Positions 43,681 through 54,510 of a DNA stretch of 64,000 nt are shown here, piece by piece. Every line of letters begins with the position of its first letter. Within the stretch, counting starts at the first letter, position 1. Where the stretch lies: NCBI GenBank assembly GCA_963921935.1, contig OY998180.1:82891139-82955138 (forward strand), in the 5' to 3' direction. The DNA is from Galeruca laticollis (taxonomy: Eukaryota > Arthropoda > Insecta > Coleoptera > Chrysomelidae). A program made the position numbers and the translations under genes. Below the pieces are notes generated by a model. The model made no database searches and was not told the DNA's origin. It saw only the letters and a list, made by a program, of their open reading frames with translations.

Positions 43681-44439
43681 TTGACTGTCTCGACCCTTAC
43701 TTCGTGGAATATGCTCATATTAGTGTTTTTAAATGAAACTCAAGGTCTCTAGTTAATTCCACAATATAATACAAGTTATTGAAAATTCTAAAAAATTGAC
43801 AATTGTTTCGATAAATCAATATCATCGTCAGAATGACAGAAGTTACATTTCATTTTATGCCTACCTGATGTTTAGTAGTTAATTTTGGCTAGACCAAGGA
43901 GTAACCTAACTTGTGATTAGCTTAATATATGTTTATAGAAAAAAGAAGAAGATGTGATATTACAAATATTGAAGCTTAGATATTATTAGCCCTATGGTGA
44001 TATCCTGGATATCATTTTTCCAATTAAGATCAGTATAACTGTGCAATGATATAGAAATCCAGGAAAACTATATCTGCTGATCTTTACAATTATCACTTAA
44101 GAAGACAGTTTATTAGTGGAGAATTCCCTAGATTTAACTGTTCATTGACAACTTCATATTGTGGGTTTCTTAAATGTCTTCTAATTTCCAGTTCTTCAAG
44201 GAAATCCAGTTCTTGTTTCTTTTCACAAATATGCAGCACTTCTAGTTCTGTGTTAGGTGTCAATGAATGATTGGTGTCAAGTAGATGTTTTGCGTAGTGG
44301 GATTTATCTGGTTGTTTTAATCTGTAAGCTCGTAAGTGCTCACTGTATCGTATTTCAAAATTCCTAAGGGTCTGACCCAAATAGACAGCATTACATTCTG
44401 GACATTTGAGTTCATATATACCTGACTTCTTTAATAGTG
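43681..44439 (-). repeat. PLE-2 terminal direct repeat (3' copy)
   Basis: Almost identical to 46510-47268. It includes the GACTGTCTCGACCC start, the hammerhead motif, the non-coding terminus and the last about 115 codons of the ORF, as in the pseudo-LTRs of Penelope elements. Confidence 0.85.
43775..43848 (-). ncRNA. Hammerhead ribozyme-like motif (PLE-2, 3' copy)
   Basis: Minus strand: CUGACGA (43825-43831), helix II GAUA/UAUC, GAAA (43806-43809), palindromic ACAAUUGU as short helix III, then C as the cleavage-site base (a GUC site). Helix I can pair AUU with AAU next to the core and UUCU with AGAA beyond an internal loop. All core positions are intact. A helix III this short suggests action as a dimer, as reported for other Penelope hammerheads. 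Confidence 0.75.
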
Positions 44440-46546
44440 GTATTTTTGTTTTTACATTTAACAATTTTGTACTAACGTTACTTTCTGTTTTAAAAGAAAT
44501 TGTTGCATTCGTTGCTAAAGATATTATCTTTGAAATATTATTAGAAATATTTCCTGCATATGTGATGGTTTTATAAGTTTTAATTTCATCAGCTTGCTTA
44601 GGATATATTAGTTGTAATGCCACTTTTTTCTCTTTTTTACTAATTAGTTTGTTTATCATATCTAATGGATAACCGTTAGATGTTGCTATTTGTCTAATTG
44701 TATTAATCTCTCTATCAAAATTACATTTGTTCATAGGAACTGAAAAAGCTCTATGTATCATTGAATTATATGCTGCTAGTCTGTGTGAGACAAGGTGGTT
44801 AGAATTGAATGGAATTGTCACATCAGTCTGTGTTGGTTTTCGGTAAATTGAATAATCAAGTACATTATTAACTCTTTGAATTTTTAAATCAAGAAAATTG
44901 ATTGAGCTATTTTCTTCAATTTCTAATGTAAATTTAATTTTCGGGTGTAAATTATTGATGTGGTTGAAAAACACATCTAATTGTCGCTCACTGCCCATAA
45001 AACAAGCTAATATGTCATCCACATATCTATACCAAAATAAAATATTTTTCGAAATATTACTTTCATAGATCTTTCTTTCTAAATTGTCCATAAAATTTTT
45101 TCCTAAAATAGGTGATATAGGGCTTCCCATTGGTAAACCTTCGTTTTGAATATATATCTTATTGTCAAAAGTGAAATAATTCTGATTAATGCATACATCA
45201 AATAAATTAAGTATATCTGATATTATTCCTGGATTAATATTTTTATCTTCTAGTAATTTTCTTACAAGTATTAGACATTCTTTAGGAGGAATTTTAGTAA
45301 ACATATTAGTTACATCGAACGATATGAGTTTATAGTTATCTTGCAAGTGGATTGATTTCAACTTTTTGATTAGTTCTATTGAATTTCTAATTGAGTACTG
45401 AGATTCATATCCGTAAGTATTGAGTATATTGTTGAGCTTTTTTGCCAATATATTATTAGGAGCATTAACATAAGAGACTACAGGTCTAATTGGTTTAGTT
45501 ATTTTATGTAATTTAACTGTTCCATATAATTGTGGACAATGAGGATTCTTATGTATGATAGACCTCTTTTCGTAATCATTTAAAAGATAATTTGAATTAT
45601 TAACAATATCCCTTACATTATTAGAAAACTTCTTTGTTGGGTCTGCTTTAAGAACTTTTGCATCGCTGGATTCTATAAAGTTATATACTTTGGAATTGTA
45701 ATTTTCAGTCGTCAAAATGACAGTAGCATTCCCCTTATCGGATTTTGTAACTGTTAGGTTATTGTTCTCTATCTTCTCTTTTATTGCGTTTAAAACTGAA
45801 ATGTCATTTTTTGTTTGACGATTAACTTTTGAAGGTTCAATATTTTTGATTAAATTGGCAATTTTTAATTTCTTATAAAGAAAATGATTTGAATTAGATT
45901 TTAAAGTTATTTCTGACTCTGTAGCTAAAATTTGTTTGATATTATTCGTAAATTTAGGTAGTATGCTGTACTTTAAACGTTTATTTAAAAATTCTATTTC
46001 ACTATTTGTAAAATTAGTGTCTGAAAGGTTTTCAAATCGTGGTGCAAAGTGTGTTGGTATGTAGGTACTTACAGTTTCATGATGTTTTGAGTATTGAATT
46101 TTATGTTGTGTGTGTTCAAGATTCTGTAGCTTCTTTTCTTGTTTCTTAAATTTCATATGCTTCATAGTGCTGATATTTTCTCTAATTTTGTCATCCAAAC
46201 AGTCAAATTCTACTGGATGTAATTGAAATGTGAGTTCTGAATGTACAACTTTTATGTAGTTGTCTAAGGAGTCTCTAACTTTGAACCATTTCTTACATTC
46301 AGATTTTATCCAAACTCGTTGAGCACATTTTATAGCTTTTTGTGCTTGTGGTGTTTTAGTGTGACATTTTATATTCACATAATTTGGTATTACCTTTTTT
46401 CTAAGGCATTCTTGGTTAAACCAAATGTTTTGTGATGCTTTGTAACGTTTTTGTAATAACTTCTGGTACAGTCGGGTCAAATCTTCTCTCGAAGATTTTT
46501 TAATGAAATTGACTGTCTCGACCCTTACTTCGTGGAATATGCTCAT
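44093..46546 (-). CDS. PLE-2 reverse transcriptase/GIY-YIG endonuclease, intact 817-aa ORF
   Basis: An uninterrupted frame encodes all expected parts. The N-terminal basic region comes first. The RT domain has TVTKSDKGNATVILTTENY (about residues 268-287), LYGTVKLHKITKPIRPVVS, ISFDVTNMFTKIPP, EGLPMGSPISPILG, the catalytic RYVDDIL at about 507-513, and INFLDLKI. A linker follows, then a GIY-YIG domain near residues 709-790 (GIYELKCPECNAVYLGQT, EIRYSEHL, ELEIRRH). The N-terminal 13 residues lie in the terminal repeat. Length matches Penelope proteins, so it could encode an active retroelement enzyme. It is the longest intact ORF here. Confidence 0.9.
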   Translation of the reverse strand: MSIFHEVRVETVNFIKKSSREDLTRLYQKLLQKRYKASQNIWFNQECLRKKVIPNYVNIKCHTKTPQAQKAIKCAQRVWIKSECKKWFKVRDSLDNYIKVVHSELTFQLHPVEFDCLDDKIRENISTMKHMKFKKQEKKLQNLEHTQHKIQYSKHHETVSTYIPTHFAPRFENLSDTNFTNSEIEFLNKRLKYSILPKFTNNIKQILATESEITLKSNSNHFLYKKLKIANLIKNIEPSKVNRQTKNDISVLNAIKEKIENNNLTVTKSDKGNATVILTTENYNSKVYNFIESSDAKVLKADPTKKFSNNVRDIVNNSNYLLNDYEKRSIIHKNPHCPQLYGTVKLHKITKPIRPVVSYVNAPNNILAKKLNNILNTYGYESQYSIRNSIELIKKLKSIHLQDNYKLISFDVTNMFTKIPPKECLILVRKLLEDKNINPGIISDILNLFDVCINQNYFTFDNKIYIQNEGLPMGSPISPILGKNFMDNLERKIYESNISKNILFWYRYVDDILACFMGSERQLDVFFNHINNLHPKIKFTLEIEENSSINFLDLKIQRVNNVLDYSIYRKPTQTDVTIPFNSNHLVSHRLAAYNSMIHRAFSVPMNKCNFDREINTIRQIATSNGYPLDMINKLISKKEKKVALQLIYPKQADEIKTYKTITYAGNISNNISKIISLATNATISFKTESNVSTKLLNVKTKIPLLKKSGIYELKCPECNAVYLGQTLRNFEIRYSEHLRAYRLKQPDKSHYAKHLLDTNHSLTPNTELEVLHICEKKQELDFLEELEIRRHLRNPQYEVVNEQLNLGNSPLINCLLK

Positions 46547-47268
46547 ATTAGTGTTTTTAAATGAAACTCAAGGTCTCTAGTTAATTCCACAATATAATAC
46601 AAGTTATTGAAAATTCTAAAAAATTGACAATTGTTTCGATAAATCAATATCATCGTCAGAATGACAGAAGTTACATTTCATTTTATGCCTACCTGATGTT
46701 TAGTAGTTATATTTTTGGCTAGACCAAGAAGTAACCTAGCTTGTGATTGGCTTAATATATGTTTATAGAAAAAGAAGAAGATGTGATATTACAAATATTG
46801 AAGCTTAGATATTATTAGCCCTATGGTGATATCCTGGATATCATTTTTCCAATTAAGATCAGTATAACTGTGCAATGATATAGAAAACCAGGAAAACTAT
46901 ATCTGCTGATCTTTACAATTATCACTTAAGAAGACAGTTTATTAGTGGAGAATTCCCTAGATTTAACTGTTCATTGACAACTTCATATTGTGGGTTTCTT
47001 AAATGTCTTCTAATTTCCAGTTCTTCAAGGAAATCCAGTTCTTGTTTCTTTTCACAAATATGCAGCACTTCTAGTTCTGTGTTAGGTGTCAATGAATGAT
47101 TGGTGTCAAGTAGATGTTTTGCGTAGTGGGATTTATCTGGTTGTTTTAATCTGTAAGCTCGTAAGTGCTCACTGTATCGTATTTCAAAATTCCTAAGGGT
47201 CTGACCCAAATAGACAGCATTACATTCTGGACATTTGAGTTTATATATACCTGACTTCTTTAATAGTG
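46510..47268 (-). repeat. PLE-2 terminal direct repeat (upstream copy)
   Basis: Second copy of 43681-44439 with few differences (e.g. TATATTTTTGGC for TAATTTTGGC). It contains the ORF 3' end (stop at 46922), a hammerhead motif, and the upstream end that supplies the first codons of the intact ORF. It is cut off at 47268, where the orientation inverts. Confidence 0.85.
46600..46676 (-). ncRNA. Hammerhead ribozyme-like motif (PLE-2, upstream copy)
   Basis: Same sequence as the motif in the 3' repeat: CUGACGA at 46653-46659 and GAAA at 46634-46637 on the minus strand. It lies just upstream of the ORF, where it could define the RNA 5' end. Confidence 0.75.
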
Positions 47269-49603
47269 CAACAATTTCTTTTAAAACAGAAAGTAACGTT
47301 AGTACAAAATTGTTAAATGTAAAAACAAAAATAACCAAGAATGCCTTAGAAAAAAGGTAATACCAAATTATGTGAATATAAAATGTCACACTAAAACACC
47401 ACAAGCACAAAAAGCTATAAAATGTGCTCAACGAGTTTGGATAAAATCTGAATGTGAGAAATGGTTCAAAGTTAGAGACTCCTTAGACAACTACATAAAA
47501 GTTGTACATTCAGAACTCACATTCCAATTACATCCAGTAGAATTTGACTGTTTGGATGACAAAATTAGAGAAAATATCAGCACTATGAAGCATATGAAAT
47601 TTAAGAAACAAGAAAAGAAGCTACAGAATCTTGAACACACACAACATAAAATTCAATACTCAAAACATCATGAAACTGTAAGTACCTACATACCAACACA
47701 CTTTGCACCACGATTTGAAAACCTTTCAGACACTAATTTTACAAATAGTGAAATAGAATTTTTAAATAAAGGTTTAAAGTACAGCATACCACCTAAATTT
47801 ACGAATAATATTAAACAAATTTTAGCTACAGAGTCAGAAATAACTTTAAAATCTAATTCAAATAATGAGAAATTAAAAATTGCCAATTTAATCAAAAATA
47901 TTGAACCTTCAAAAGTTAAACGTCAAACAAAAAATGACATTTCAGTTTTAAACGCAATAAAAGAGAAGATAGAGAACAATAACCTAACAGTTACAAAATC
48001 CGATAAGGGGAATGCTACTGTCATTTTGACGACTGAAAATTACAATTCCAAAGTATATAACTTTATAGAATTCAGCGATGTAAAAGTTCTTAAAGCAGAC
48101 CCAACAAAGAAGTTTTCTAATAATGTAAGGGATATTGTTAATAATTCAAATTATCTTTTAAATGATTACGAAAAGAGGTCTATCATACATAAGAATCCTC
48201 ATTGTCCACAATTATATGGAACAGTTAAATTACATAAAATAACGAAACCAATTAGACCTGTAGTCTCTTATGTTAATGCTCCTAATAATATATTGGCAAA
48301 AAAGCTCAACAATATACTCAATACTTACGGATATGAATCTCAGTACTCAATTAGAAATTCAATAGAACTAATCAAAAAGTTGAAATCAATCCACTTGCAA
48401 GATAACTATAAACTCATATCGTTCGATGTAACTAATATGTTTACTAAAATTCCTCCTAAAGAATGTCTAATACTTGTATGAAAATTACTAGAAGATAAAA
48501 ATATTAATCCAGGAATAATATCAGATATACTTAATTTATTTGATGTATGCATTAATCAGAATTATTTCACTTTTGACAATAAGATATATATTCAAAATGA
48601 AGGTTTACCAATGGGAAGCCCTATATCACCTATTTTAGGAAAAATTTTTATGGACAATTTAGAAAGAAAGATCTTTGAAAGTAATATTTCGAAAAATATT
48701 TTATTTTGGTATAGATATGTGGATGACATATTAGCTTGTTTTATGGGTAGTGAGCGACAATTAGATGTGTTTTTCAACCACATCAATAATTTACACCCGA
48801 AAATTAAATTTACATTAGAAATTGAAGAAAATAGCTCAATCAATTTTCTTGATTTAAAAATTCAAAGAGTTAATAATGTACTTGATTATTCAGTTTACTG
48901 AAAACCAACACAGACTGATGTGACAATTCCATTCAATTCTAACCACCCTGTCTCACACAGACTAGAAATACGATACAGTGAGCACTTACGAGCTTACAGA
49001 TTAAAACAACCAGATAAATCCCACTACGCAAAACATCTACTTGACACCAATCATTCATTGACACCTAACACAGAACTAGAAGTGCTGCATATTTGTGAAA
49101 AGAAACAAGAACTGGATTTCCTTGAAGAACTGGAAATTAGAAGACATTTAAGAAACCCACAATATGAAGTTGTCAATGAACAGTTAAATCTAGGGAATTC
49201 TCCACTAATAAACTGTCTTCTTAAGTGATAATTGTAAAGATCAGCAGATATAGTTTTCCTGGTTTTCTATATCATTGCACAGTTATACTGATCTTAATTG
49301 GAAAAATGATATCCAGGATATCACCATAGGGCTAATAATATCTAAGCTTCAATATTTGTAATATCACATCTTCTTCTTTTTCTATAAACATATATTAAGC
49401 CAATCACAAGTTAGGTTACTTCTTGGTCTAGCCAAAAATATAACTACTAAACATCAGGTAGGCATAAAATGAAATGTAACTTCTGTCATTCTGACGATGA
49501 TATTGATTTATCGAAACAATTGTCAATTTTTTAGAATTTTCAATAACTTGTATTATATTGTGGAATTAACTAGAGACCTTGAGTTTCATTTTAAAACACT
49601 AAT
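47269..49603 (+). pseudogene. Inverted defective PLE-2 partner
   Basis: After a short scrambled junction (47269-47335, made of 44450-44500-type sequence joined to the ORF start region) the plus strand carries the PLE-2 ORF from about 47340. It has near-identity to the minus copy over about 1.5 kb. Lesions are a CGA-to-TGA stop at 48479, another stop at 48898 (RKPTQ region), loss of a few codons near 47865, and a deletion at about 48963 that removes the linker and the start of the GIY-YIG domain. Coding ends at 49226-49228, and the non-coding terminus follows to 49603. Confidence 0.85.
49470..49545 (+). ncRNA. Hammerhead ribozyme-like motif (PLE-2, inverted partner)
   Basis: Plus strand: CTGACGA at 49491-49497, helix II GATA/TATC, GAAA at 49513-49516, then ACAATTGT and C. 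It is identical in core to the two minus-strand motifs of the composite. Confidence 0.75.
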
Positions 49604-49740
49604 ACAAGTAAAAGTTTTCAACTGCATCTGATAATTACTCTTCAAATACGTTAAGTAAATCTTGAGTAGAAAAGCGTAAGTTTAAAAATTAAAAGTGTTC
49701 AATGTGTTAATCAAAAATAAACAAAGAGATCTTAAATGTT

Positions 49741-49748
49741 TATATAAA
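49741..49748 (+). promoter_or_regulatory. TATA box of the secreted-peptide gene
   Basis: TATATAAA lies 53 bp upstream of ATG 49794. A transcription start about 30 bp downstream would fall in TTCTCAAAAGAGAC, leaving a very short 5' leader. Confidence 0.55.
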
Positions 49749-49793
49749 AAGAAATTTATTTTCTCAAAAGAGACTTAGTTAAACGAAAGTACA

Positions 49794-49911
49794 ATGCGTG
49801 GAGTGCTTGTTATATTGGTCCTACTTGCTGGATTTGCAGTGTGTTATGGCCAACCTGGTAACAGAATAACTCATAATAAACATCATAAACATTGCGATAA
49901 GTGGTTTCTGT
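49794..49911 (+). CDS. First exon of a small secreted peptide
   Basis: ATG 49794 opens a frame starting MRGVLVILVLLAGFAVCYG, a textbook signal peptide with cleavage expected after about residue 19-20. It continues with QPGNRITHNKHHKHCDKWFL, His/Lys-rich with one Cys. A consensus splice donor T/GTAAGT follows at 49912, so the exon ends in phase 1. The TATA box upstream is well placed. It is unlike any transposon product here and is the best candidate for a host gene in the window. The following exon was not identified; CTTTCAATTTAG at about 50336 is one possible acceptor. Confidence 0.6.
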
Positions 49912-49919
49912 GTAAGTTC

Positions 49920-50383
49920 CTAATATTGTTATCCACTATATTTTTTAATAAAGTAAATAATGTACAGTAAACACATCATATACACATAAAATAATTCAAA
50001 ATCCGCCACGTAAAATACATATTTATCACAATAAGTGAAAATTCGTGTTTTTTAAAAGGATATGTCATAGCTGCTTACAGATATTATCGACAACTTAACT
50101 TTATAAATTACAATATAAAATAGTCGATGTCCAGGAAGCCATATATACTCCGAAAGTGCTGTGAATCAATCAAAAAATTTGAATCGCCCTGCCATGAGGC
50201 TATGATTCTCAGAATTTTTCTTGAAAAGTAGTTAAATCACATTTTTACGGCGATCAATAACAGTGATCAGTAACGCCACAATAAGTCTTCCGTCTATGCT
50301 AGAATCATCAACTGACTAATTTTCTCTTTCAATTTAGCTTTAGCTGTTTCCATAGAATAGCTATTTTTAGTACAAGTGAGCAA
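49920..50383. other. Possible intron sequence of the secreted-peptide gene
   Basis: No coding signal. A polypyrimidine-AG (TCTCTTTCAATTTAG, ending near 50336) could be an acceptor, but the following frame (LALAVS) closes soon. Nothing else was seen. Confidence 0.35.
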
Positions 50384-50446
50384 AGCATGTCTTTTTCTCA
50401 CGCGTCCAGAACTTGACCAACTGGACAAATGAGAAAAAGACATGCT
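50384..50446. repeat. 63-nt near-perfect hairpin
   Basis: The arm AGCATGTCTTTTTCTCA, then CGCGTCCAG, pairs with CTGGACAAATGAGAAAAAGACATGCT around an 11-base loop. 23 of 26 positions pair, and the three mismatches are together. The size is in the range of a pre-miRNA stem-loop, or it may be a small palindromic repeat. It is not matched elsewhere in the window. Confidence 0.75.
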
Positions 50447-51329
50447 GGCGAGTGCTAAACATGATTTTTTCCACCATCTTGAAATACAATTTTGCCAAAA
50501 AGTAAAACATTGTACTTTGTTTATTAATGAAAAGCTCAGAAGTACATAATTACCAACAAAAGAAAAATAAATGTAACAACTTAATTGTCATATTCACAAA
50601 ATTTTATGTATAAAATAAATTAATAAATAGTATCGAGATACGATTTTACTTTCTACATAATTTGATTTTATCATAATTATATTTTAATAGGTAATCCCAT
50701 GTAAACATTGTGCTCAGAGTATGCAACCAATTATACACATGTGTATTTTGCTCACTTGTGAAGAAAAGTATTTACTTTGCTAACTTGTGATTCAATATGC
50801 TACTTTGCTCAATATTTTCAGTTGAATCACAATGAATTTTACTCACGATTGGGGAAAAACAACTTATTTACTATTTTTTTCGTTTATAAATTGTTATGTG
50901 GTAAAAGTTTTGACATTTTTTTATTTCAAGTTTAAATTTTTTATAATATACACGTTGTATCAACGAAAAGTACCCACTCTAAATAACTGCGGAGGTAATA
51001 ACTCTCTAAAAAAGTGTTGAAATACGTCAACCTTGATTTCAAGAAGGACGTATTCTACCATAATACTTTTATACGTAACGTCACCCATCTACCCTACACA
51101 TTCGCCCCCTTAAAAATTTTAATTGCAAGGAGGGTCGAGTGATTCCTCTTTTTAAGGATCTTTTATTTTTTTTATTTAATTGGTGAAAAATAAATATGTT
51201 TGCAATTTGCTTCAACAACTGAGGTAATTAGCAAATATACATAAATTGGTACAATAATTAAAATTTAAGTAGGTACTAATTACAGAATGTGATAAAATTA
51301 ATATTTGGAAGGTATATAATTAAGTTTCC

Positions 51330-53650
51330 GACATTAGAGGAGTATCCAAGCAGTTCTAGAAGATTATCGCTCAAATTACATACATTTCGCTTATTACTGT
51401 ATTTAGGTCACTCAATAAGAATATGTTTAACACTTAATTGCACTTGACACACACTACGTATTGGGGCGTCTTCTTTCTGCAGCAGATATTGATGTGTAGT
51501 TTTCGTGTGTCCTATCGTAAGACGTGATAATATTACATGGTGTCTACGCGTAATACTGGAGAAATAACTGACTTCATTTGTTTCAACTTAGCTTCGGATC
51601 TATTCCACAGTTTTTGCCACAAATGTCTTGTTGATTTTTGAAACATAGCTTTTAGATCACTATGACTAGTCAGTTATTTGTTAACTATAGTGAGATTATT
51701 AAGGTGAGCTTCTGTGGCTGCTGGTCGACTATTTCATTACCTCTATTTTGTGTAGGTACGTGAAGTTGATAATTTTTTTCTTTGATGTTCGTTACAAGCG
51801 ATGAATCTGGGTAGATTTTGAGTTATGCTTTGAAGTTCACTCAATGAATCTGTTATTATGAAAACCTTTTTTTTTATGGAAATGCTTGCAAAACACTGTT
51901 GCCTTAAAAATTTCATACAGCTCTCCTCCGTACACGCTCCACGTATGCGGTAAAACAAAATATTGCTTCTCGTGTGCAGTAACCAAAGCAGCCGACATCC
52001 TATTTTGAGATTTAGAGGTATCATTGTAAATGTGTGTAAAGTCTTGATATTGTGAGGATATTCGTAGAAATCCTTTTCTAATCGATACATGAGAAGATTC
52101 TCGTTTCTTGTATGATGTTAGGGAAAAATTATATTTAGGAGGTTTTAGTAATCGGGGAGGATATTCAGGGGAGCGCACCTAAACCTTCGGGAAGTTTACA
52201 GCTAATTCACTGTTGATCATATTGATGCGTTGGTAGAAAGGGGCAGTCAAATGTGGTTTTTGAAGAAATGTACTTCTGAAGCGATTTGATAATACATTGT
52301 GGTGAACTGGGCTTTTTTGGTTAAAAAGTACTTTAGAGGCGTATGATAGGCTAATATGTTATCTCCTTATTTTAAGTGATGGTTCACCTGCTCCCCATCT
52401 CCTAAATAAATTCGAACACCTTTGTTGTAGACAGTATCTAGTAATTTTAAAGATAATTTAGTTGCAGATGCGTATACTATAGATTCGTAGTATAAACGAG
52501 ATCTTACTAATGTGCGATATAGCGGAATAAAAGCGTGTGGATCTGACTCCTATTGATGGTTTCCCAAAACTTTTATTAAGTTTGTCATCCGCACACAGTC
52601 TTGCATGTACTGGTAATAAAACGTTTTAAAAAATGTCATCAATTGCTGCAAGGAATAATGTGACGCTAATTACGGATCCTTGGGGGATCCCGTTGTTTTT
52701 AACAAAAGCTCTTGGATATAGCTCCGTTTGCTTTTACTTTAAAAGTTACCTATTAAAAAACTTTGGATGAATTTTAAAATTTTTCCAACAAGCCCCCAGA
52801 AGAGAAGTCTCTTTAAAATATTGTATTTCCAAACAGTATTGTAAGCTTTATCAATATCAAATACAGCGGCTACTGTTCCTTTTCATTTACTATTGTTTCT
52901 AAATCCAATAGATTGTTTACAGTTGAACGATTTTTGTGGATAAATACTCCTTCTAGGACTCTATTTTTGCTCTCTAACAGTACATCTTGCATTTGCTTTC
53001 AATCGATTAAAGTTTAGAAGGTTTTTCTTAGTTTTGCGTCTTTTATATCTGTATAATGCACTTGTTGAGTCTCCTATGGCTATCTGACAGCCCGAGTTCC
53101 ACCATGGAACAGGTAGTTTGTGTCTGATTGGTTTTGTTTTGCCAACTGATGCAGAGGCCGAGTTAATAATTACCTCATTAAGTGATTCCAGGTGAAGAAC
53201 TTCAAATGTTATATGACTTGTTAGTTTTGGATCACATATTGATTAATCAATTGCGCTGGATGTTCCGGACTGAACGTTTAATCTTGTTTTCCTGCCATTA
53301 TTTAGAATAGACAGATTATTATCATCAATGGTAGCTGAATTTCGACAACAACTTCCAATTCAGAAGCAACCTTAAATTTGCGTTATATGGTACTATTCCC
53401 CCACTTGCTATGATCGCATTAGTTATATTTTTATGGACGGCAGCAAAATTGCATGTTTTATATATGTACTGATCTTTAAAATGTGATTCTTGTAAGCAGA
53501 TGATTTTTGGTTGTTGTTCAGACAAAAGAAGTTTTAACATTTCTAATTTAGCAATGAATCCGTTTAAATTCCACTGTAAGAGTGGGAAAATTTTGTTTTT
53601 GGCGTTGAAAATAATATTAATAAGTTTCTTGTGATGGTATATCACTATCA
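51330..53650 (-). pseudogene. LINE-1 of this region: jockey-like endonuclease, RT, RNase H
   Basis: Minus strand. The endonuclease start is at 53590-53325 (LLQWNLNGFIAKLEMLKLLL, IICLQESHFKDQYIY). RT remains are at about 53000-52300 (AVFDIDKAYNTVWKYNIL and LYRTLVRSRLYYES, with breaks). RNase H is at 52180-51740 (YNDTSKSQNRMSAALV, LPHTWSVYGGELYEIFKAT, ITDSLSELQSITQN). A tail runs to about 51330 (STRHLWQKLWN, KLHINICC). A large part of the endonuclease and RT is missing. An RNase H after RT places it in the jockey/I-like group. Confidence 0.65.
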
Positions 53651-54190
53651 GTATCCGATGCAGGGCACTGACTTTTGTTTTCTTGTGCTATGAGGAGTTT
53701 CATTATTCTTTTTCTTATTTTCGTGAAACGTAATTTATAAATTTTGTCAGTAAGAAATGGATAAACTTTAGCCATTAAAATAATGAATCGACGTCAGATG
53801 TATATACGTTGAACTACACTTAATGGGTCTTTGTTACCTTGGACATTTTCTATAATATCCTTGAACTGACGATCATTTACACCCTACATGCATGAATGCT
53901 CTTCAATAAAATTTTTATTCTTCAAAAGATGTTCCTAATGATAATGGTTTTTTTTATTTTGCTACTGAGTTTTACTTGGACCGATTGGTTTTACAAATTG
54001 TGATTTTGATTCATCTTCTGTTGCAATTGTGCTAGTCGAGGGTTCTTTAATAAATATTTTTGTAGATTCTGGACTCACTTCAGTAATCGTTGAAGTTTTG
54101 GTCTCGTTCTGTTCGGGTTTTGGTTTTTAAGATGCCTGGATTTGTCAATAAGACGAGTTGAAATTGTTTACTTTTCTAACAGAGGTGTGA
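53651..54190 (-). pseudogene. LINE ORF1 C-terminal remnant
   Basis: Broken minus-strand text (FKDIIENVQGN, then DPLSVV and further short matches) lies upstream of the endonuclease of the LINE at 51330-53650. The position fits the end of its ORF1. No zinc knuckles remain. Confidence 0.35.
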
Positions 54191-54194
54191 CAAT

Positions 54195-54510
54195 CTCATC
54201 CGCTTTTCTCTTTGAGTATTTGGATTCTCTTTACAATCGTCTATAATTTATTGTTTATTAAATTTATCAATGGATTTGTGGAAAGAACTGTTTCAACAAT
54301 TTTGGATTTTAAAAATAAAAACCCAGAAGTAACATGATCGTTTATTGTTTCAACAGATGATTGTTGGAATTGCCCAAATACACGACACTGGATATCACAA
54401 CTAATTGTTATCATGTTAAAGTATTTAGTAAGAGTTTTTTCAAAAAAACTTATCGTTTTCGTTTGATTGTCGATCAATGAGTTATTAATATACATCCATT
54501 CAGTGCACGT
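54195..54510 (-). mobile_element. Fragment related to the long-TIR transposon end
   Basis: ATTCTCTTTACAATCGTCTATA, CAATGGATTTGTGGAAA and AAAAATAAAAAC match the reverse complement of 57540-57640, the boundary between the transposase stop and the right terminal repeat. A minus-strand frame here (NDHVTSGFLFLKSKI) parallels the end of the transposase at 57570. This is a second, reverse-oriented copy of the transposase C-terminus. Confidence 0.55.

Larger units (their letters stand above)
43683..49603. mobile_element. PLE-2 composite: minus-strand element plus inverted defective partner
   Basis: The minus-oriented unit 43683-46509 carries the full ORF. A partial upstream copy (46510-47268) repeats the 3' region as a direct repeat. 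At 47269 the orientation flips, and 47269-49603 is a plus-strand, internally deleted copy. ACAAGTAAAAGTT occurs on both outer flanks (43670-43682 and 49604-49616), so the whole 5.9 kb behaves as one insertion. Complex tandem/inverted arrangements are known for Penelope elements. Confidence 0.85.
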
